Assembly: GCA_035260545.1 (NCBI GenBank)
Contig: DATFUZ010000024.1
Location: 1-64,000 of the forward strand
From: DATDDB01 sp035260545
Lineage (GTDB): Bacteria; Pseudomonadota; Gammaproteobacteria; Burkholderiales; Gallionellaceae
Reading direction: 5' to 3'
Length of the DNA: 64,000 nucleotides
Part shown: one piece after another, positions 47,089 through 55,577 of the stretch
How positions within the stretch are numbered: the stretch's first letter is position 1
How the letters are laid out: each line of letters opens with the position of its first letter
Notes under the pieces: generated by a model
What the model was told of the DNA's origin: nothing
The model's input: only the letters and a program-made list of their open reading frames with translations
The model's database searches: none
Made by a program: the position numbers and the translations under genes

Positions 47089-48426
47089 GTGAAAGTCCCT
47101 GAATTACTGCTACCCGCCGGATCTCTGGAGAAAATGCGCACCGCCTACGCCTACGGGGCGGATGCGGTGTATGCCGGCCAGCCGCGCTACTCCCTGCGCG
47201 CACGCAACAACGAATTCCGGCTGGAGCAGCTGGAACAGGGCATACGCGAGGCGCATGCGCTCGGCAAGAAGCTGTTCGTCGCCAGCAACCTGATGCCGCA
47301 CAACGCCAAGGTGAAGACCTATCTCGCCGACATGGAGCCGGTGATCGCCATGCGGCCGGACGCGCTGATCATGGCCGACCCGGGATTGATTGCCATGGTG
47401 CGCGAGCGCTGGCCCGAGGTGGAGATACACCTATCGGTGCAGGCGAACACGGTAAATTATGCGGCGGTGAAGTTCTGGCAGTCGCTGGGACTGACCCGCG
47501 TGATCCTGTCGCGCGAACTGTCGCTGGACGAGATCGCGGAAATCCGCCAGCAGTGCCCGGACATGGAGCTGGAGGTGTTCGTGCACGGCGCGCTGTGCAT
47601 CGCGTATTCCGGGCGCTGCCTGCTGTCGGGCTATTTCAACCACCGCGACGCCAACCAGGGTACCTGCACCAATTCCTGCCGCTGGGACTACAAGGTCGAG
47701 AATGCGGACGAAAACGGCACCGGCGACATCCAGCGCATCGACTTTGATTTCGACAGGGCGCTCGCCCAATCCGCCCTGTCCGACTGCGGCAGCCAGCCGC
47801 GCCACCCGGCGGCGGACCGCGCCTACCTCATCTCGCGTCCCGACCACCCGGAGGAGCTGATGCCGGTGCTGGAGGATGAACACGGCACCTACATCATGAA
47901 CTCCAGGGACTTGCGGGCCGTGGAGCATGTGCAGCGCTTGATGGAAATCGGGGTGGACTCACTAAAGGTGGAAGGACGCACCAAGTCCATCTACTACGTG
48001 GCGCGCACGGCACAGGTCTACCGCCAGGCCATCGACGACGCAGTCAGCGGCCGCCCCTTTGATCTCAGCCTGCTGGGTGCGCTGGATGCGCTGGCCAACC
48101 GGGGCTATACCGACGGCTTTTACGAGCGGCATCACACGCACGAGCAGCAGAATTACCTGCGCGGGCATTCCGAGGCGACGCGGCAGCAGTACGTGGGCGA
48201 CATCGTGGGCTGTGAAAATGGCTACGCCGAGATCGCGGTCAAGAACCGCTTCCAGGTCGGCGACCGGCTGGAGATTATTCACCCATCCGGCAACCGCGTG
48301 CTGGAGCTGCACGAGATGCGCGGTCCGGAAGGCGAGGCGGTTTCCGTTGCGCCCGGCAGCGGCCATCATGTGCGCATTCCGCTGCAGGGCGACTATTCAC
48401 AAGGCATGATCGCGAGGTTTGTCTGA
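47089..48426 (+). CDS. trhP: tRNA 5-hydroxyuridine synthase TrhP (U32 family, YegQ)
   Basis: A 445-residue member of peptidase family U32, now known to act on tRNA: TrhP forms 5-hydroxyuridine at position 34, using prephenate in E. coli. Cysteine motifs for an iron-sulfur cluster are visible (CIAYSGRC, GTCTNSCRW). The start codon is GTG, one base after metF; the ATG that overlaps it is out of frame. A GGGAG site sits inside metF. Confidence 0.92.
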   Translation: MKVPELLLPAGSLEKMRTAYAYGADAVYAGQPRYSLRARNNEFRLEQLEQGIREAHALGKKLFVASNLMPHNAKVKTYLADMEPVIAMRPDALIMADPGLIAMVRERWPEVEIHLSVQANTVNYAAVKFWQSLGLTRVILSRELSLDEIAEIRQQCPDMELEVFVHGALCIAYSGRCLLSGYFNHRDANQGTCTNSCRWDYKVENADENGTGDIQRIDFDFDRALAQSALSDCGSQPRHPAADRAYLISRPDHPEELMPVLEDEHGTYIMNSRDLRAVEHVQRLMEIGVDSLKVEGRTKSIYYVARTAQVYRQAIDDAVSGRPFDLSLLGALDALANRGYTDGFYERHHTHEQQNYLRGHSEATRQQYVGDIVGCENGYAEIAVKNRFQVGDRLEIIHPSGNRVLELHEMRGPEGEAVSVAPGSGHHVRIPLQGDYSQGMIARFV

Positions 48427-48896
48427 TGATCTTTTCCACCCTTTCCCAGTCCGAGCGCTATGCGGCGCTGCACCCGCTGTTTGCGCGCGCCTTCGACTTC
48501 ATCCGCGACAACGATCTGCACGCCATGGCGCCGGGACGCTATCCCATCGAAGGCGACAATCTGATCGCCATCGTGGAGCGGGTGCCGGGCAAGACCCGCG
48601 GCCAGGCGCGGCTGGAGTGCCACCGCAAATACATCGACATCCAGCTGGTGCTGGACGGGGTGGACGAAATGGGCTGGAAGCCGCTCGCGGACTGCCTGAA
48701 CCCGGTGAGCGACTTCAGCGCAGAAAAGGACATCCGCTTTTTCCACGATGCCCCCGCGTCCTGGTTGGCCGTGCCGCCGGATCACTTCTGCATCTTCTTT
48801 CCCGAAGACGCACACGCGCCGCTGGTGAGCGCGGGCGAGGTGAGCAAGGTGATCTTCAAGATTGCCGTGGACTACCCGGCGCGTGCCGGTGCCTGA
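48426..48896 (+). CDS. YhcH/YjgK/YiaL family protein
   Basis: A 156-residue cupin-like beta-barrel protein of the EbgC group. The motifs YPIEGDNLIAIVERV, LECHRKYIDIQLVLDG and FFPEDAHAP include the expected metal ligands. Roles proposed in the family involve sugar anomers or sialic-acid processing. Its ATG overlaps the trhP stop by one base, so it is translated with metF and trhP. Confidence 0.9.
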   Translation: MIFSTLSQSERYAALHPLFARAFDFIRDNDLHAMAPGRYPIEGDNLIAIVERVPGKTRGQARLECHRKYIDIQLVLDGVDEMGWKPLADCLNPVSDFSAEKDIRFFHDAPASWLAVPPDHFCIFFPEDAHAPLVSAGEVSKVIFKIAVDYPARAGA

Positions 48897-48966
48897 GGGC
48901 TTGTATGCCGGCGCGGGAGCACACATAATGGGCGCACATCGACTATCTGCCAGCTAAGGAGCAATC

Positions 48967-49515
48967 ATGCAGTGGAAGAATACCGCAAGCCGTTATGGAA
49001 CCCTGTCCCGTGGACTGCACTGGCTGACGCTGCTGGTATTCGTCGGCGTGTATGCCTGCATGGAGCTGCATGGTGAATTTGCGAAAGGCAGTGACGCAAG
49101 GGCGGCACTCCTGACCTGGCATTTCATGCTGGGGCTGCTGGTGCTGGTGCTGCTGCTGCCGCGCATCGCGGCGCGCTTTTCCGGCCCCGTGCCGGATATC
49201 GCACCCACGCCGCCCGCCTGGCAGCAATTGGGCGCCAAGTTGCTGCACCTGGCGCTGTATGCCTTCATGATTGTCATGCCGCTACTGGGCTGGGCCTTGC
49301 TTAGCGCATCCGGCAAGCACATTCCCTTCTTCGGCCTAGACCTGCCGCCACTGCTGGGCGCGGACAAGGCGCTGGCGAAGACGCTGAAGGAAATCCACGA
49401 GACCCTCGGCAACGCGGGCTATTTCCTGATCGGTCTGCACACGCTGGCCGCCCTCTACCACCACTACGTCGTGCACGACAACACCCTGCTGCGCATGCTG
49501 CCGGAACGCAAATAG
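48967..49515 (+). CDS. Cytochrome b561
   Basis: A 182-residue, four-helix diheme membrane cytochrome. Histidines placed for heme binding lie in RGLHWLTLLVFV, TWHFMLGLLVL, LLHLALYAFM and GLHTLAALYHHYVVHD. The family passes electrons between quinol and periplasmic acceptors. A GGAGCAATC ribosome site precedes the ATG. It is probably a single gene. Confidence 0.92.
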   Translation: MQWKNTASRYGTLSRGLHWLTLLVFVGVYACMELHGEFAKGSDARAALLTWHFMLGLLVLVLLLPRIAARFSGPVPDIAPTPPAWQQLGAKLLHLALYAFMIVMPLLGWALLSASGKHIPFFGLDLPPLLGADKALAKTLKEIHETLGNAGYFLIGLHTLAALYHHYVVHDNTLLRMLPERK

Positions 49516-49563
49516 CAGGCCGGCCGGGTCTGCGGGGTTCCGCCCGGCCGTGTCATGCGGCGG

Positions 49564-50823
49564 CTATGTTGCCGACTGCGGTGCCTTGGCCTTGGCTGCA
49601 GGCTTCCCTGTGGACCTGGCGGCGCGACGCCCGGGGGCCGGTTTGGCCGAAGCCTGTTCCAGCTTGGCGATTCGAGCGTTCAGCGCGCCAATCTGGGCGT
49701 CCTTCTCCGCGAGTTGCGTCCTGGCGGCGTCTGTCGCCTCGTTGGCCGCATTCAGACGCACCTCGTATTCGTGCAGCCGCTGTTCGCGGTCCGCGCTCGC
49801 CAATTTTGCGGCGGTGCGCTTGATCCGGGCGAGTTGCTTGTCCTGCGCCTGATCGCGCAGGTCTTCGAGCCCCAGCGACGTGGCAATCGCCTGCAGCCTG
49901 TCCTCCTCGTCCAGGACGACCTTCTCAAGCGTGAGCTTTTGCGGAGCGGGTGTAGCGCCACCGACCTGCACGCCGGCCGTCGCACCGCCCGCAGTGCCCG
50001 CCGCCGCCCCCACGGAGACGCCGCGCGCGGCGCCGACGTTGAGCCGGGCCATCAGCAGGGCAACGCGTTCGTTGACCTGCTGCGCATGACGGGCCGCGAA
50101 TAGCGCGTGGGCGCCCAGTGCATGCACCAGCTTGTCGTCGCGAGGCGCGGCGGCAATGCGCTGCCTGGCGTCGGCGAAAACGCGCTGTGCCTCGGCGTAG
50201 GTCTGCGGCGCCTGTGATTCTGCGTGCTGCTTGCGGCTCTGGGCATTGACCACGTCGGCGTCATGCAGGGCACCCTCCTGCACGGCATGCACTTCCAGGT
50301 GCTGCAACGACCGCGCCAGCGCGTCCTTGTCCTTGTCGATGTTGCCCTTTTGCTCGCGCTCCACTTTTTCTATCAGGCGCGTGAATTCGGCCATGGTCTG
50401 CTGGTACTCCCTGGGCACGATCTTCTGCGCGTCCAGCGCGTCGATGCGCGCCTTCAGATCCAGTTCCTGCGCAAAGCGGTACTTCACGATGTCCATCACC
50501 GCACGCCCCTTGTTCAGGATGGCGTCACCGCGCGCGGCGCTCTGCGCCAGCACCGGCTTGGGCTGATTGCCCAACTGGTTCCTGGTGTCGCTCAGGACCG
50601 CGGACGCTTCCTTGAAGTAGTTCGGGGCGAGGAAGGGCATGCCGGCCGCCTTCGCTGCATTGACGTTCTTTTCCAGCGCGGCGACCAGGTCGATGTCGCT
50701 CATTTCGCTGTATTTCGAAACGCTGGCCGCGCTCGGCCGGATGTTGGTTGCAACCGGCGCAGCGCAACCCGCAAGGACGACGGCGAGGGCGAGTACAATG
50801 GCGAAAATATTATTGCTATACAT
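49564..50823 (-). CDS. Coiled-coil lipoprotein of unknown function
   Basis: A 419-residue exported lipoprotein. The lipobox is LAGC at about residues 18-21 after MYSNNIFAIVLALAVV. Long helical coiled-coil stretches fill about 50-260 and 290-395, broken by a Gly/Ala-rich hinge (about 270-305). The tail is basic and Lys/Ala-rich. That build suggests an envelope lipoprotein that contacts peptidoglycan or other envelope parts. It resembles DUF4398-type proteins in style, but I do not recognise it firmly. GGAG lies seven bases before the ATG. It follows ntrC but has its own orientation gap. Confidence 0.7.
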   Translation of the reverse strand: MYSNNIFAIVLALAVVLAGCAAPVATNIRPSAASVSKYSEMSDIDLVAALEKNVNAAKAAGMPFLAPNYFKEASAVLSDTRNQLGNQPKPVLAQSAARGDAILNKGRAVMDIVKYRFAQELDLKARIDALDAQKIVPREYQQTMAEFTRLIEKVEREQKGNIDKDKDALARSLQHLEVHAVQEGALHDADVVNAQSRKQHAESQAPQTYAEAQRVFADARQRIAAAPRDDKLVHALGAHALFAARHAQQVNERVALLMARLNVGAARGVSVGAAAGTAGGATAGVQVGGATPAPQKLTLEKVVLDEEDRLQAIATSLGLEDLRDQAQDKQLARIKRTAAKLASADREQRLHEYEVRLNAANEATDAARTQLAEKDAQIGALNARIAKLEQASAKPAPGRRAARSTGKPAAKAKAPQSAT

Positions 50824-50894
50824 ATAGTTGCTCCATCGTGACAGGGTTCGGATACGACCCCGCGAAGCAACTATTAGTTCCGCGCAACGGCTCC

Positions 50895-52283
50895 CTAGTC
50901 GCCGGCCTCCAGCCCCAGTTCCTGTATTTTGCGCGTCAGGGTGTTGCGCCCCATGCCAAGCAGGGCGGCAGCCTCTATGCGCTTGCCCCCGGTGTGCTTG
51001 AGCGCTTCGGTGATGAGCGTGCTTTCGAACTGGTGGGTCAGGCTGTCGAGGATGTTGTGGTCGCCGCGGCGCAGCGCGAGCGCGGCCTCATGCGCCAGCA
51101 GCGCACGCCAGTTGCCGGCTCCCGCCGGCACCCCGCGCAGCTCGGGGGGCAGATCGGCGATTTCGATCTGCTGCGAGGGCGTCATCACCGTCAGCCAGTG
51201 GCACAGGTTTTCGAGTTGCCGCACGTTGCCCGGAAATTCCTGGCGCGTCAGGTAGTCCATGACCTCGTCGCTCGGCGTCTTCTGCGGAGTATTCAGTTCC
51301 CGCGCGCTTTTCTGCAGGAAATATCTGGTCAGCAGCGGAATGTCCTCGCGCCGCTCGCGCAGGGGCGGCAGACGCAGGCGAATGACGTTCAGGCGGTGGA
51401 ACAGATCCTCGCGGAACAAGCCCTGCTTCACGCGTTCCTCCAGGTTCTGGTGGGTCGCGGCGATGATGCGCACATTGGTGCGGATGGGCTGCTGCCCGCC
51501 GACGCGATAATAGCTGCCGTCGGACAGCACGCGCAGCAAGCGGGTCTGCAGTTCCGCAGGCATATCGCCGATCTCGTCCAGGAACAGCGTGCCGCCCTCG
51601 GCCTGCTCGAAGCGTCCGCGGCGCGCGGCGCTTGCGCCGGTGAAGGCGCCGCGCTCGTGGCCGAACAACTCCGACTCCAGCAGGTCCTTCGGGATTGCTG
51701 CGGTGTTGATGGCAACGAAAGGCGCATCGCGGCGCGTGCTGTGGCGGTGCAGTGCGCGCGCAACCAGTTCCTTGCCGGTGCCCGACTCGCCGTTGATCAG
51801 CACCGTGGCCTGGGTCTGCGACAGGCGGCCGATGGCGCGAAACACCTCCTGCATCGCCGGTGCCTGGCCAAGCATTTCCGGCTCGGGCATGAGCTCGCCG
51901 GCTTGTGTGCTGCTGCGCCGGCTTTGCTCGATGGCGCGGCGAATCAGCTCCACCGCGTGGTTGACGTCGAACGGTTTGGGCAGGTATTCGAAGGCGCCGC
52001 CCTGAAAGGCGGACACTGCGCTTTCGAGATCGGAGTATGCGGTCATGATGATGACCGGCAGGCCGGGGTTATGGTCGCGCAGCGATTGGAGCAATTCCAG
52101 GCCCGACTTGCCCGGCATGCGGATGTCGCTGATGATGACGTCGGGCGTGCTCCGTTCCAGTTCGTGCTCGGCCTCCTCGGCACTGGCGAAGCTCTTGTGT
52201 TCGATGTGCTCGCGCGCTAGTGCCTTTTCCAGGACCCAGCGGATGGAGCGGTCGTCGTCGATAATCCAGACCGGCGTGTTCAT
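50895..52283 (-). CDS. ntrC: Nitrogen regulator NtrC
   Basis: A 462-residue sigma-54 activator. The receiver domain has its phosphorylated Asp in DVIISDIRMPG. The AAA+ domain has Walker A GESGTGKE and the sigma-54 contact loop GAFTGA, and a Fis-type DNA-binding domain closes the protein (RIEAAALLGMGRNTLTRKIQEL). It overlaps ntrB by four bases. Two NtrC-type sites and a sigma-54 promoter stand upstream of glnA in this same cluster. Confidence 0.96.
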   Translation of the reverse strand: MNTPVWIIDDDRSIRWVLEKALAREHIEHKSFASAEEAEHELERSTPDVIISDIRMPGKSGLELLQSLRDHNPGLPVIIMTAYSDLESAVSAFQGGAFEYLPKPFDVNHAVELIRRAIEQSRRSSTQAGELMPEPEMLGQAPAMQEVFRAIGRLSQTQATVLINGESGTGKELVARALHRHSTRRDAPFVAINTAAIPKDLLESELFGHERGAFTGASAARRGRFEQAEGGTLFLDEIGDMPAELQTRLLRVLSDGSYYRVGGQQPIRTNVRIIAATHQNLEERVKQGLFREDLFHRLNVIRLRLPPLRERREDIPLLTRYFLQKSARELNTPQKTPSDEVMDYLTRQEFPGNVRQLENLCHWLTVMTPSQQIEIADLPPELRGVPAGAGNWRALLAHEAALALRRGDHNILDSLTHQFESTLITEALKHTGGKRIEAAALLGMGRNTLTRKIQELGLEAGD

Positions 52284-53326
52284 GTGTTCTCCTGTAACGG
52301 CAGCATGATGGTAAAGCAGGTGCGACCCGGTTCGCTCTCGAACTCGATGCTACCGCTGTGCTGGCTGATGAAATCCTGGGCCAGCGTAAGCCCCAGTCCG
52401 TGGCCATCGGCGCGCCCTGAAACCAGCGGATAGAAAATCTTGTCGCGCAGGTGGTCGGGAATGCCCGGTCCGTTGTCGACGATCTGCACCATGATGGCGA
52501 GGCGGTGACGTTTCTTCATCAGTGTCACCTGGCGGGCGATGCGGGTGCGCAGGATGATGACGCCCTGCCCATGCATAGCCTGCGCCGCGTTGCGCACGAT
52601 GTTGAGCATGGCTTGAATCAGTTGCTCCTTGTCGCCGCGCAGGGGCGGCAGGCTGGTGTCGTAGTCGCGGCGGATGGTGAGTCCGCTGGGAATTTCCGCC
52701 ATCACGACACTGCGCACGCGCTCCAGCACCTCGTGTATGTTGAGCGCATGGACCTGGGGCGCCTGTTGCGGCACCAGCAGTTTTTCAGTGAGTGAGCGCA
52801 GGCGGTCGGCTTCGTTGATGACCACCTGTGTATATTCACGCAGCCCGGGCTTCTCCAGCTCCTGTTCCAGCAATTGCGCGGCGCCGCGGATTCCGCCCAG
52901 CGGATTCTTGATCTCGTGCGCAAGATTGCGCAGCAGCAGGCGGTTGGCCTGCGTCTGGTCGTGCATCTGCTCTTCGCGCGCCAGCTTGAGCGTGCGGTCT
53001 ATGGGGTGGAATTCGAGCAGCAGGTTGGCAGGCTCGCCGGGCAGCGGGGTGGCCGCGCAGCGCAGGTGCAGCTTGCGGTCGTGCACGCCCAGGACCAGTT
53101 CATGCTCGATGTAGGTGGCCTGGTTGTCCACGGCCTGCTGGACGGCATGGTCGAGCTGTGGGGCGTTGGTGAAAACGTGTTGCAGCGCCTGGCCGATCAG
53201 GTTTTTGCTGCTGAGGCCGAATAGCGCCTCGGCGGAAGGATTCAGGTATTCGATGCGTGCATTCGCATCCAGCAGGATGACTGCGGTCGCCAGATGCTCA
53301 AGGGAGGGTGTAGACAAGAGGGCCAT
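52280..53326 (-). CDS. ntrB: Nitrogen sensor kinase NtrB
   Basis: A 348-residue soluble histidine kinase. A PAS domain (about residues 8-110) leads to the phosphorylated histidine in NLAHEIKNPLGGIRGAAQLLE and an ATPase domain with DNGPGIP and GHGLGL. It phosphorylates or dephosphorylates NtrC depending on PII and glutamine. The chosen ATG at 53326 gives the family start, although no ribosome site is clear and the frame is open further. Confidence 0.93.
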   Translation of the reverse strand: MALLSTPSLEHLATAVILLDANARIEYLNPSAEALFGLSSKNLIGQALQHVFTNAPQLDHAVQQAVDNQATYIEHELVLGVHDRKLHLRCAATPLPGEPANLLLEFHPIDRTLKLAREEQMHDQTQANRLLLRNLAHEIKNPLGGIRGAAQLLEQELEKPGLREYTQVVINEADRLRSLTEKLLVPQQAPQVHALNIHEVLERVRSVVMAEIPSGLTIRRDYDTSLPPLRGDKEQLIQAMLNIVRNAAQAMHGQGVIILRTRIARQVTLMKKRHRLAIMVQIVDNGPGIPDHLRDKIFYPLVSGRADGHGLGLTLAQDFISQHSGSIEFESEPGRTCFTIMLPLQENT

Positions 53327-53371
53327 GCGCAATTTTAAGCAGGAAACGTGCCTATGGGTACGCACAGCGGG

Positions 53372-53833
53372 CTATTTTATGCTCGATAGCTCCTGCTTCA
53401 GCGCCCGGATGTTTCGCTGGTGCAGATCTATCTGCGCCTGTGCGGACTGGATGCCATCCCGTCCGGCGAAGCCGGCATAGGGTTGTCCACCGACCTGTGT
53501 GACGTGGGGCCTGGCCTGCTCCTCCATGAGCTTTTCGCGCGCCTCGCCCAGCAGTTGCTCCTCGTTCGACAGTTCGTCTTCCAGGATGCGGCGCCGCGCC
53601 TTGTCGCGGTTCCGCTGGGTCGCGCGCCTGACCCGCTCATAGTCGACATGGCTCTCGTTTTCCGCGCGGACGGTGGCGAGCGGCGCCAGTTCGAGCCGCC
53701 GCGCGCCCTTCATCGGTGTATTCGAATAGGTCACGTTTCCGTCGGCATCCACGCGCTTGTATATGGCCGCGTGCGCAGAAGCCGCGCATGCCAGGCACGG
53801 CAGCAGCAGCAGCAGCAAATAACGGAGTTTCAT
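53372..53833 (-). CDS. DUF4124 periplasmic protein
   Basis: A 153-residue exported protein with a signal peptide (MKLRYLLLLLLPCLACAASAHA), a short DUF4124 domain starting IYKRVDADGNVTYSNTPM, and a charged helical tail. It sits between glnA and ntrB, a placement seen in many betaproteobacteria. It has no known role in nitrogen control. Confidence 0.88.
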   Translation of the reverse strand: MKLRYLLLLLLPCLACAASAHAAIYKRVDADGNVTYSNTPMKGARRLELAPLATVRAENESHVDYERVRRATQRNRDKARRRILEDELSNEEQLLGEAREKLMEEQARPHVTQVGGQPYAGFAGRDGIQSAQAQIDLHQRNIRALKQELSSIK

Positions 53834-53904
53834 GGCTGGCCTCTCATTTCGGAAGCCACAGTATAGGATATGGCGTGGAGGCTGACAAACGCGTGCGGGA
53901 AAGC

Positions 53905-53927
53905 AAACGGGGCCGCGAGGGCCCCGT
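53905..53927 (-). terminator. Terminator of glnA
   Basis: ACGGGGCC and GGCCCCGT pair around a five-base loop, followed on the minus strand by TTTGCTTTC. It lies 24 bases past the glnA stop. Confidence 0.75.
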
Positions 53928-53950
53928 CTTGCTGGTGCGCGGCCTGCGGA

Positions 53951-55366
53951 TTACAGGCTGTAGTACATTTCGTACTCGACCGGATGCGTGGTCATGCGGA
54001 AGCGCGTGACTTCCTCCATCTTCAGGTTGATGTAGGCATCGATGAAGTCGCTGGAGAATACGCCGCCGCGGGTAAGGAACTCGCGGTCCTTGTCCAGGTA
54101 TTCCAGCGCTTGATCCAGGCTGGAGCACACGGTCGGGATCTTCGCGTCTTCTTCGGGCGGCAGATCATACAGGTTCTTGTCGGCGGGATCGCCGGGGTGA
54201 ATCTTGTTCTGCACGCCATCCAGGCCGGCCATCATCAGCGCGGTGAAGGCGAGGTAGGGGTTGGCGGTCGGATCGGGGAAGCGGGTTTCGATGCGGCGCG
54301 CCTTGTCGCTCTGCACATACGGAATGCGGATCGAGGCGGAGCGGTTGCGTGCGGAGTAGGCCAGTTTCACCGGGGCTTCAAAGCCGGGCACCAGGCGCTT
54401 GTAGGAGTTCGTGCCGGGGTTGGTGATGGCGTTCAGCGCGCGGGCATGCTTGATGATGCCGCCGATATAGTACAGCGCGAACTCGGACAGGCCGGCATAG
54501 CCATTGCCCGCAAACAGGTTCTTGCCGTCCTTCCAGATGGACTGGTGCACATGCATGCCGGAGCCGTTGTCGCCGACAATGGGCTTGGGCATGAAGGTCG
54601 CAGTCTTGCCGTACTGGTGCGCCACATTATGCACCACGTACTTCAGCACCTGGGTCCAGTCGGCGCGCTTCACCAGGGTGGCGAACTTGGTGCCGATTTC
54701 GCACTGGCCGGCGGTCGCCACTTCGTGGTGGTGCACTTCGACGGGAACGCCGATCTCTTCGAGCGCAAGCACCATGGCGGCACGCACGTCGTTCAGGCTA
54801 TCCACCGGGGGCACGGGGAAGTAACCGCCCTTCACCATCGGACGGTGGCCGATGTTGCCGCCCTCGAACTTTTCGGCGGTCGCCCAGGCGGCTTCTTCCG
54901 AAAACACCTTGCTGTAAGAGCCGGACATATCCACCTTCCACTCGACGGAGTCGAAGATAAAGAATTCGGGTTCCGGACCGAAGTAGGCGGTGTCGCCGAG
55001 GCCGGAAGACTTCAGGTAGGCCTCGGCGCGCTTGGCAATGGAGCGCGGATCGCGGTCGTAGCCCTTGCCGTCGGACGGCTCGATCACGTCGCAGGACAGG
55101 ATGAGGGTGGTTTCATCCATGAAGGGGTCGATGTAGGCGGAATCGGGATCCGGCATCAGCAGCATGTCGGAGGCCTGAATGCCTTTCCAGCCGGCGATGG
55201 AGGAGCCGTCGAAAGCATGGCCTTCCTCGAACTTGTCCGCGCCGAAGGCGCTGATGGGCACGCCGACGTGCTGTTCCTTGCCGCGGGTATCCGTAAAGCG
55301 GAAATCCACGAACTTGACTTCATTTTCCTTCACGATTTTCAAAACATCAGCAGCCGTCTTGGCCAT
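53951..55366 (-). CDS. glnA: Glutamine synthetase, type I
   Basis: A 471-residue enzyme making glutamine from glutamate and ammonia. Metal and nucleotide motifs FGPEPEFFIFD, VHHHEVATAGQCE and NPGTNSYKRL are intact. The adenylylation tyrosine is in NLYDLPPEE, so it is the GS-I-beta type regulated by GlnE. The ATG at 55366 follows GAGGGAG. Control is by a sigma-54 promoter at 55449-55464 with two NtrC sites upstream. Confidence 0.98.
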   Translation of the reverse strand: MAKTAADVLKIVKENEVKFVDFRFTDTRGKEQHVGVPISAFGADKFEEGHAFDGSSIAGWKGIQASDMLLMPDPDSAYIDPFMDETTLILSCDVIEPSDGKGYDRDPRSIAKRAEAYLKSSGLGDTAYFGPEPEFFIFDSVEWKVDMSGSYSKVFSEEAAWATAEKFEGGNIGHRPMVKGGYFPVPPVDSLNDVRAAMVLALEEIGVPVEVHHHEVATAGQCEIGTKFATLVKRADWTQVLKYVVHNVAHQYGKTATFMPKPIVGDNGSGMHVHQSIWKDGKNLFAGNGYAGLSEFALYYIGGIIKHARALNAITNPGTNSYKRLVPGFEAPVKLAYSARNRSASIRIPYVQSDKARRIETRFPDPTANPYLAFTALMMAGLDGVQNKIHPGDPADKNLYDLPPEEDAKIPTVCSSLDQALEYLDKDREFLTRGGVFSSDFIDAYINLKMEEVTRFRMTTHPVEYEMYYSL

Positions 55367-55448
55367 GATTTTCTCCCTCAACAAATTTAACTAACAAATC
55401 ATCAATAATAAAACGCAGTCCGCATCCGTATGACGCTTCAGTATCTAT

Positions 55449-55464
55449 AGCATGAGGCGTGCCA
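55449..55464 (-). promoter_or_regulatory. Sigma-54 promoter of glnA
   Basis: On the minus strand TGGCACG, four bases, then ATGCT. This matches the -24/-12 consensus TGGCACG-N4-TTGCT with one change. It lies about 83 bases ahead of the glnA ATG. Confidence 0.82.
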
Positions 55465-55529
55465 TGCCCGCGCGAGGCTATGAACACGGCATTGTGCCAT
55501 AAGCCAAGAAAGGCGGGAAACAAAAAAAC

Positions 55530-55546
55530 CGCACTTGAATGGTGCG
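55530..55546. promoter_or_regulatory. NtrC-binding site 1 upstream of glnA
   Basis: CGCACT-N5-GGTGCG agrees with the NtrC consensus TGCACY-N5-RGTGCA apart from the outermost bases. It is about 100 bases upstream of the expected glnA transcription start. Confidence 0.7.
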
Positions 55547-55560
55547 CATGCACCACCAAA

Positions 55561-55577
55561 TGCACCATTATGGTGCG
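55561..55577. promoter_or_regulatory. NtrC-binding site 2 upstream of glnA
   Basis: TGCACC-N5-GGTGCG is close to a perfect NtrC site. Its centre is 31 bases, three helical turns, from site 1. The stop codon of the neighbouring metal transporter lies inside it. Confidence 0.82.

Noticed and set aside
55485..55510. Alternative sigma-54 site TGGCACAATGCC upstream of glnA
   Set aside because: It lacks the GC at the -12 position at the required distance; the site at 55449-55464 fits better.
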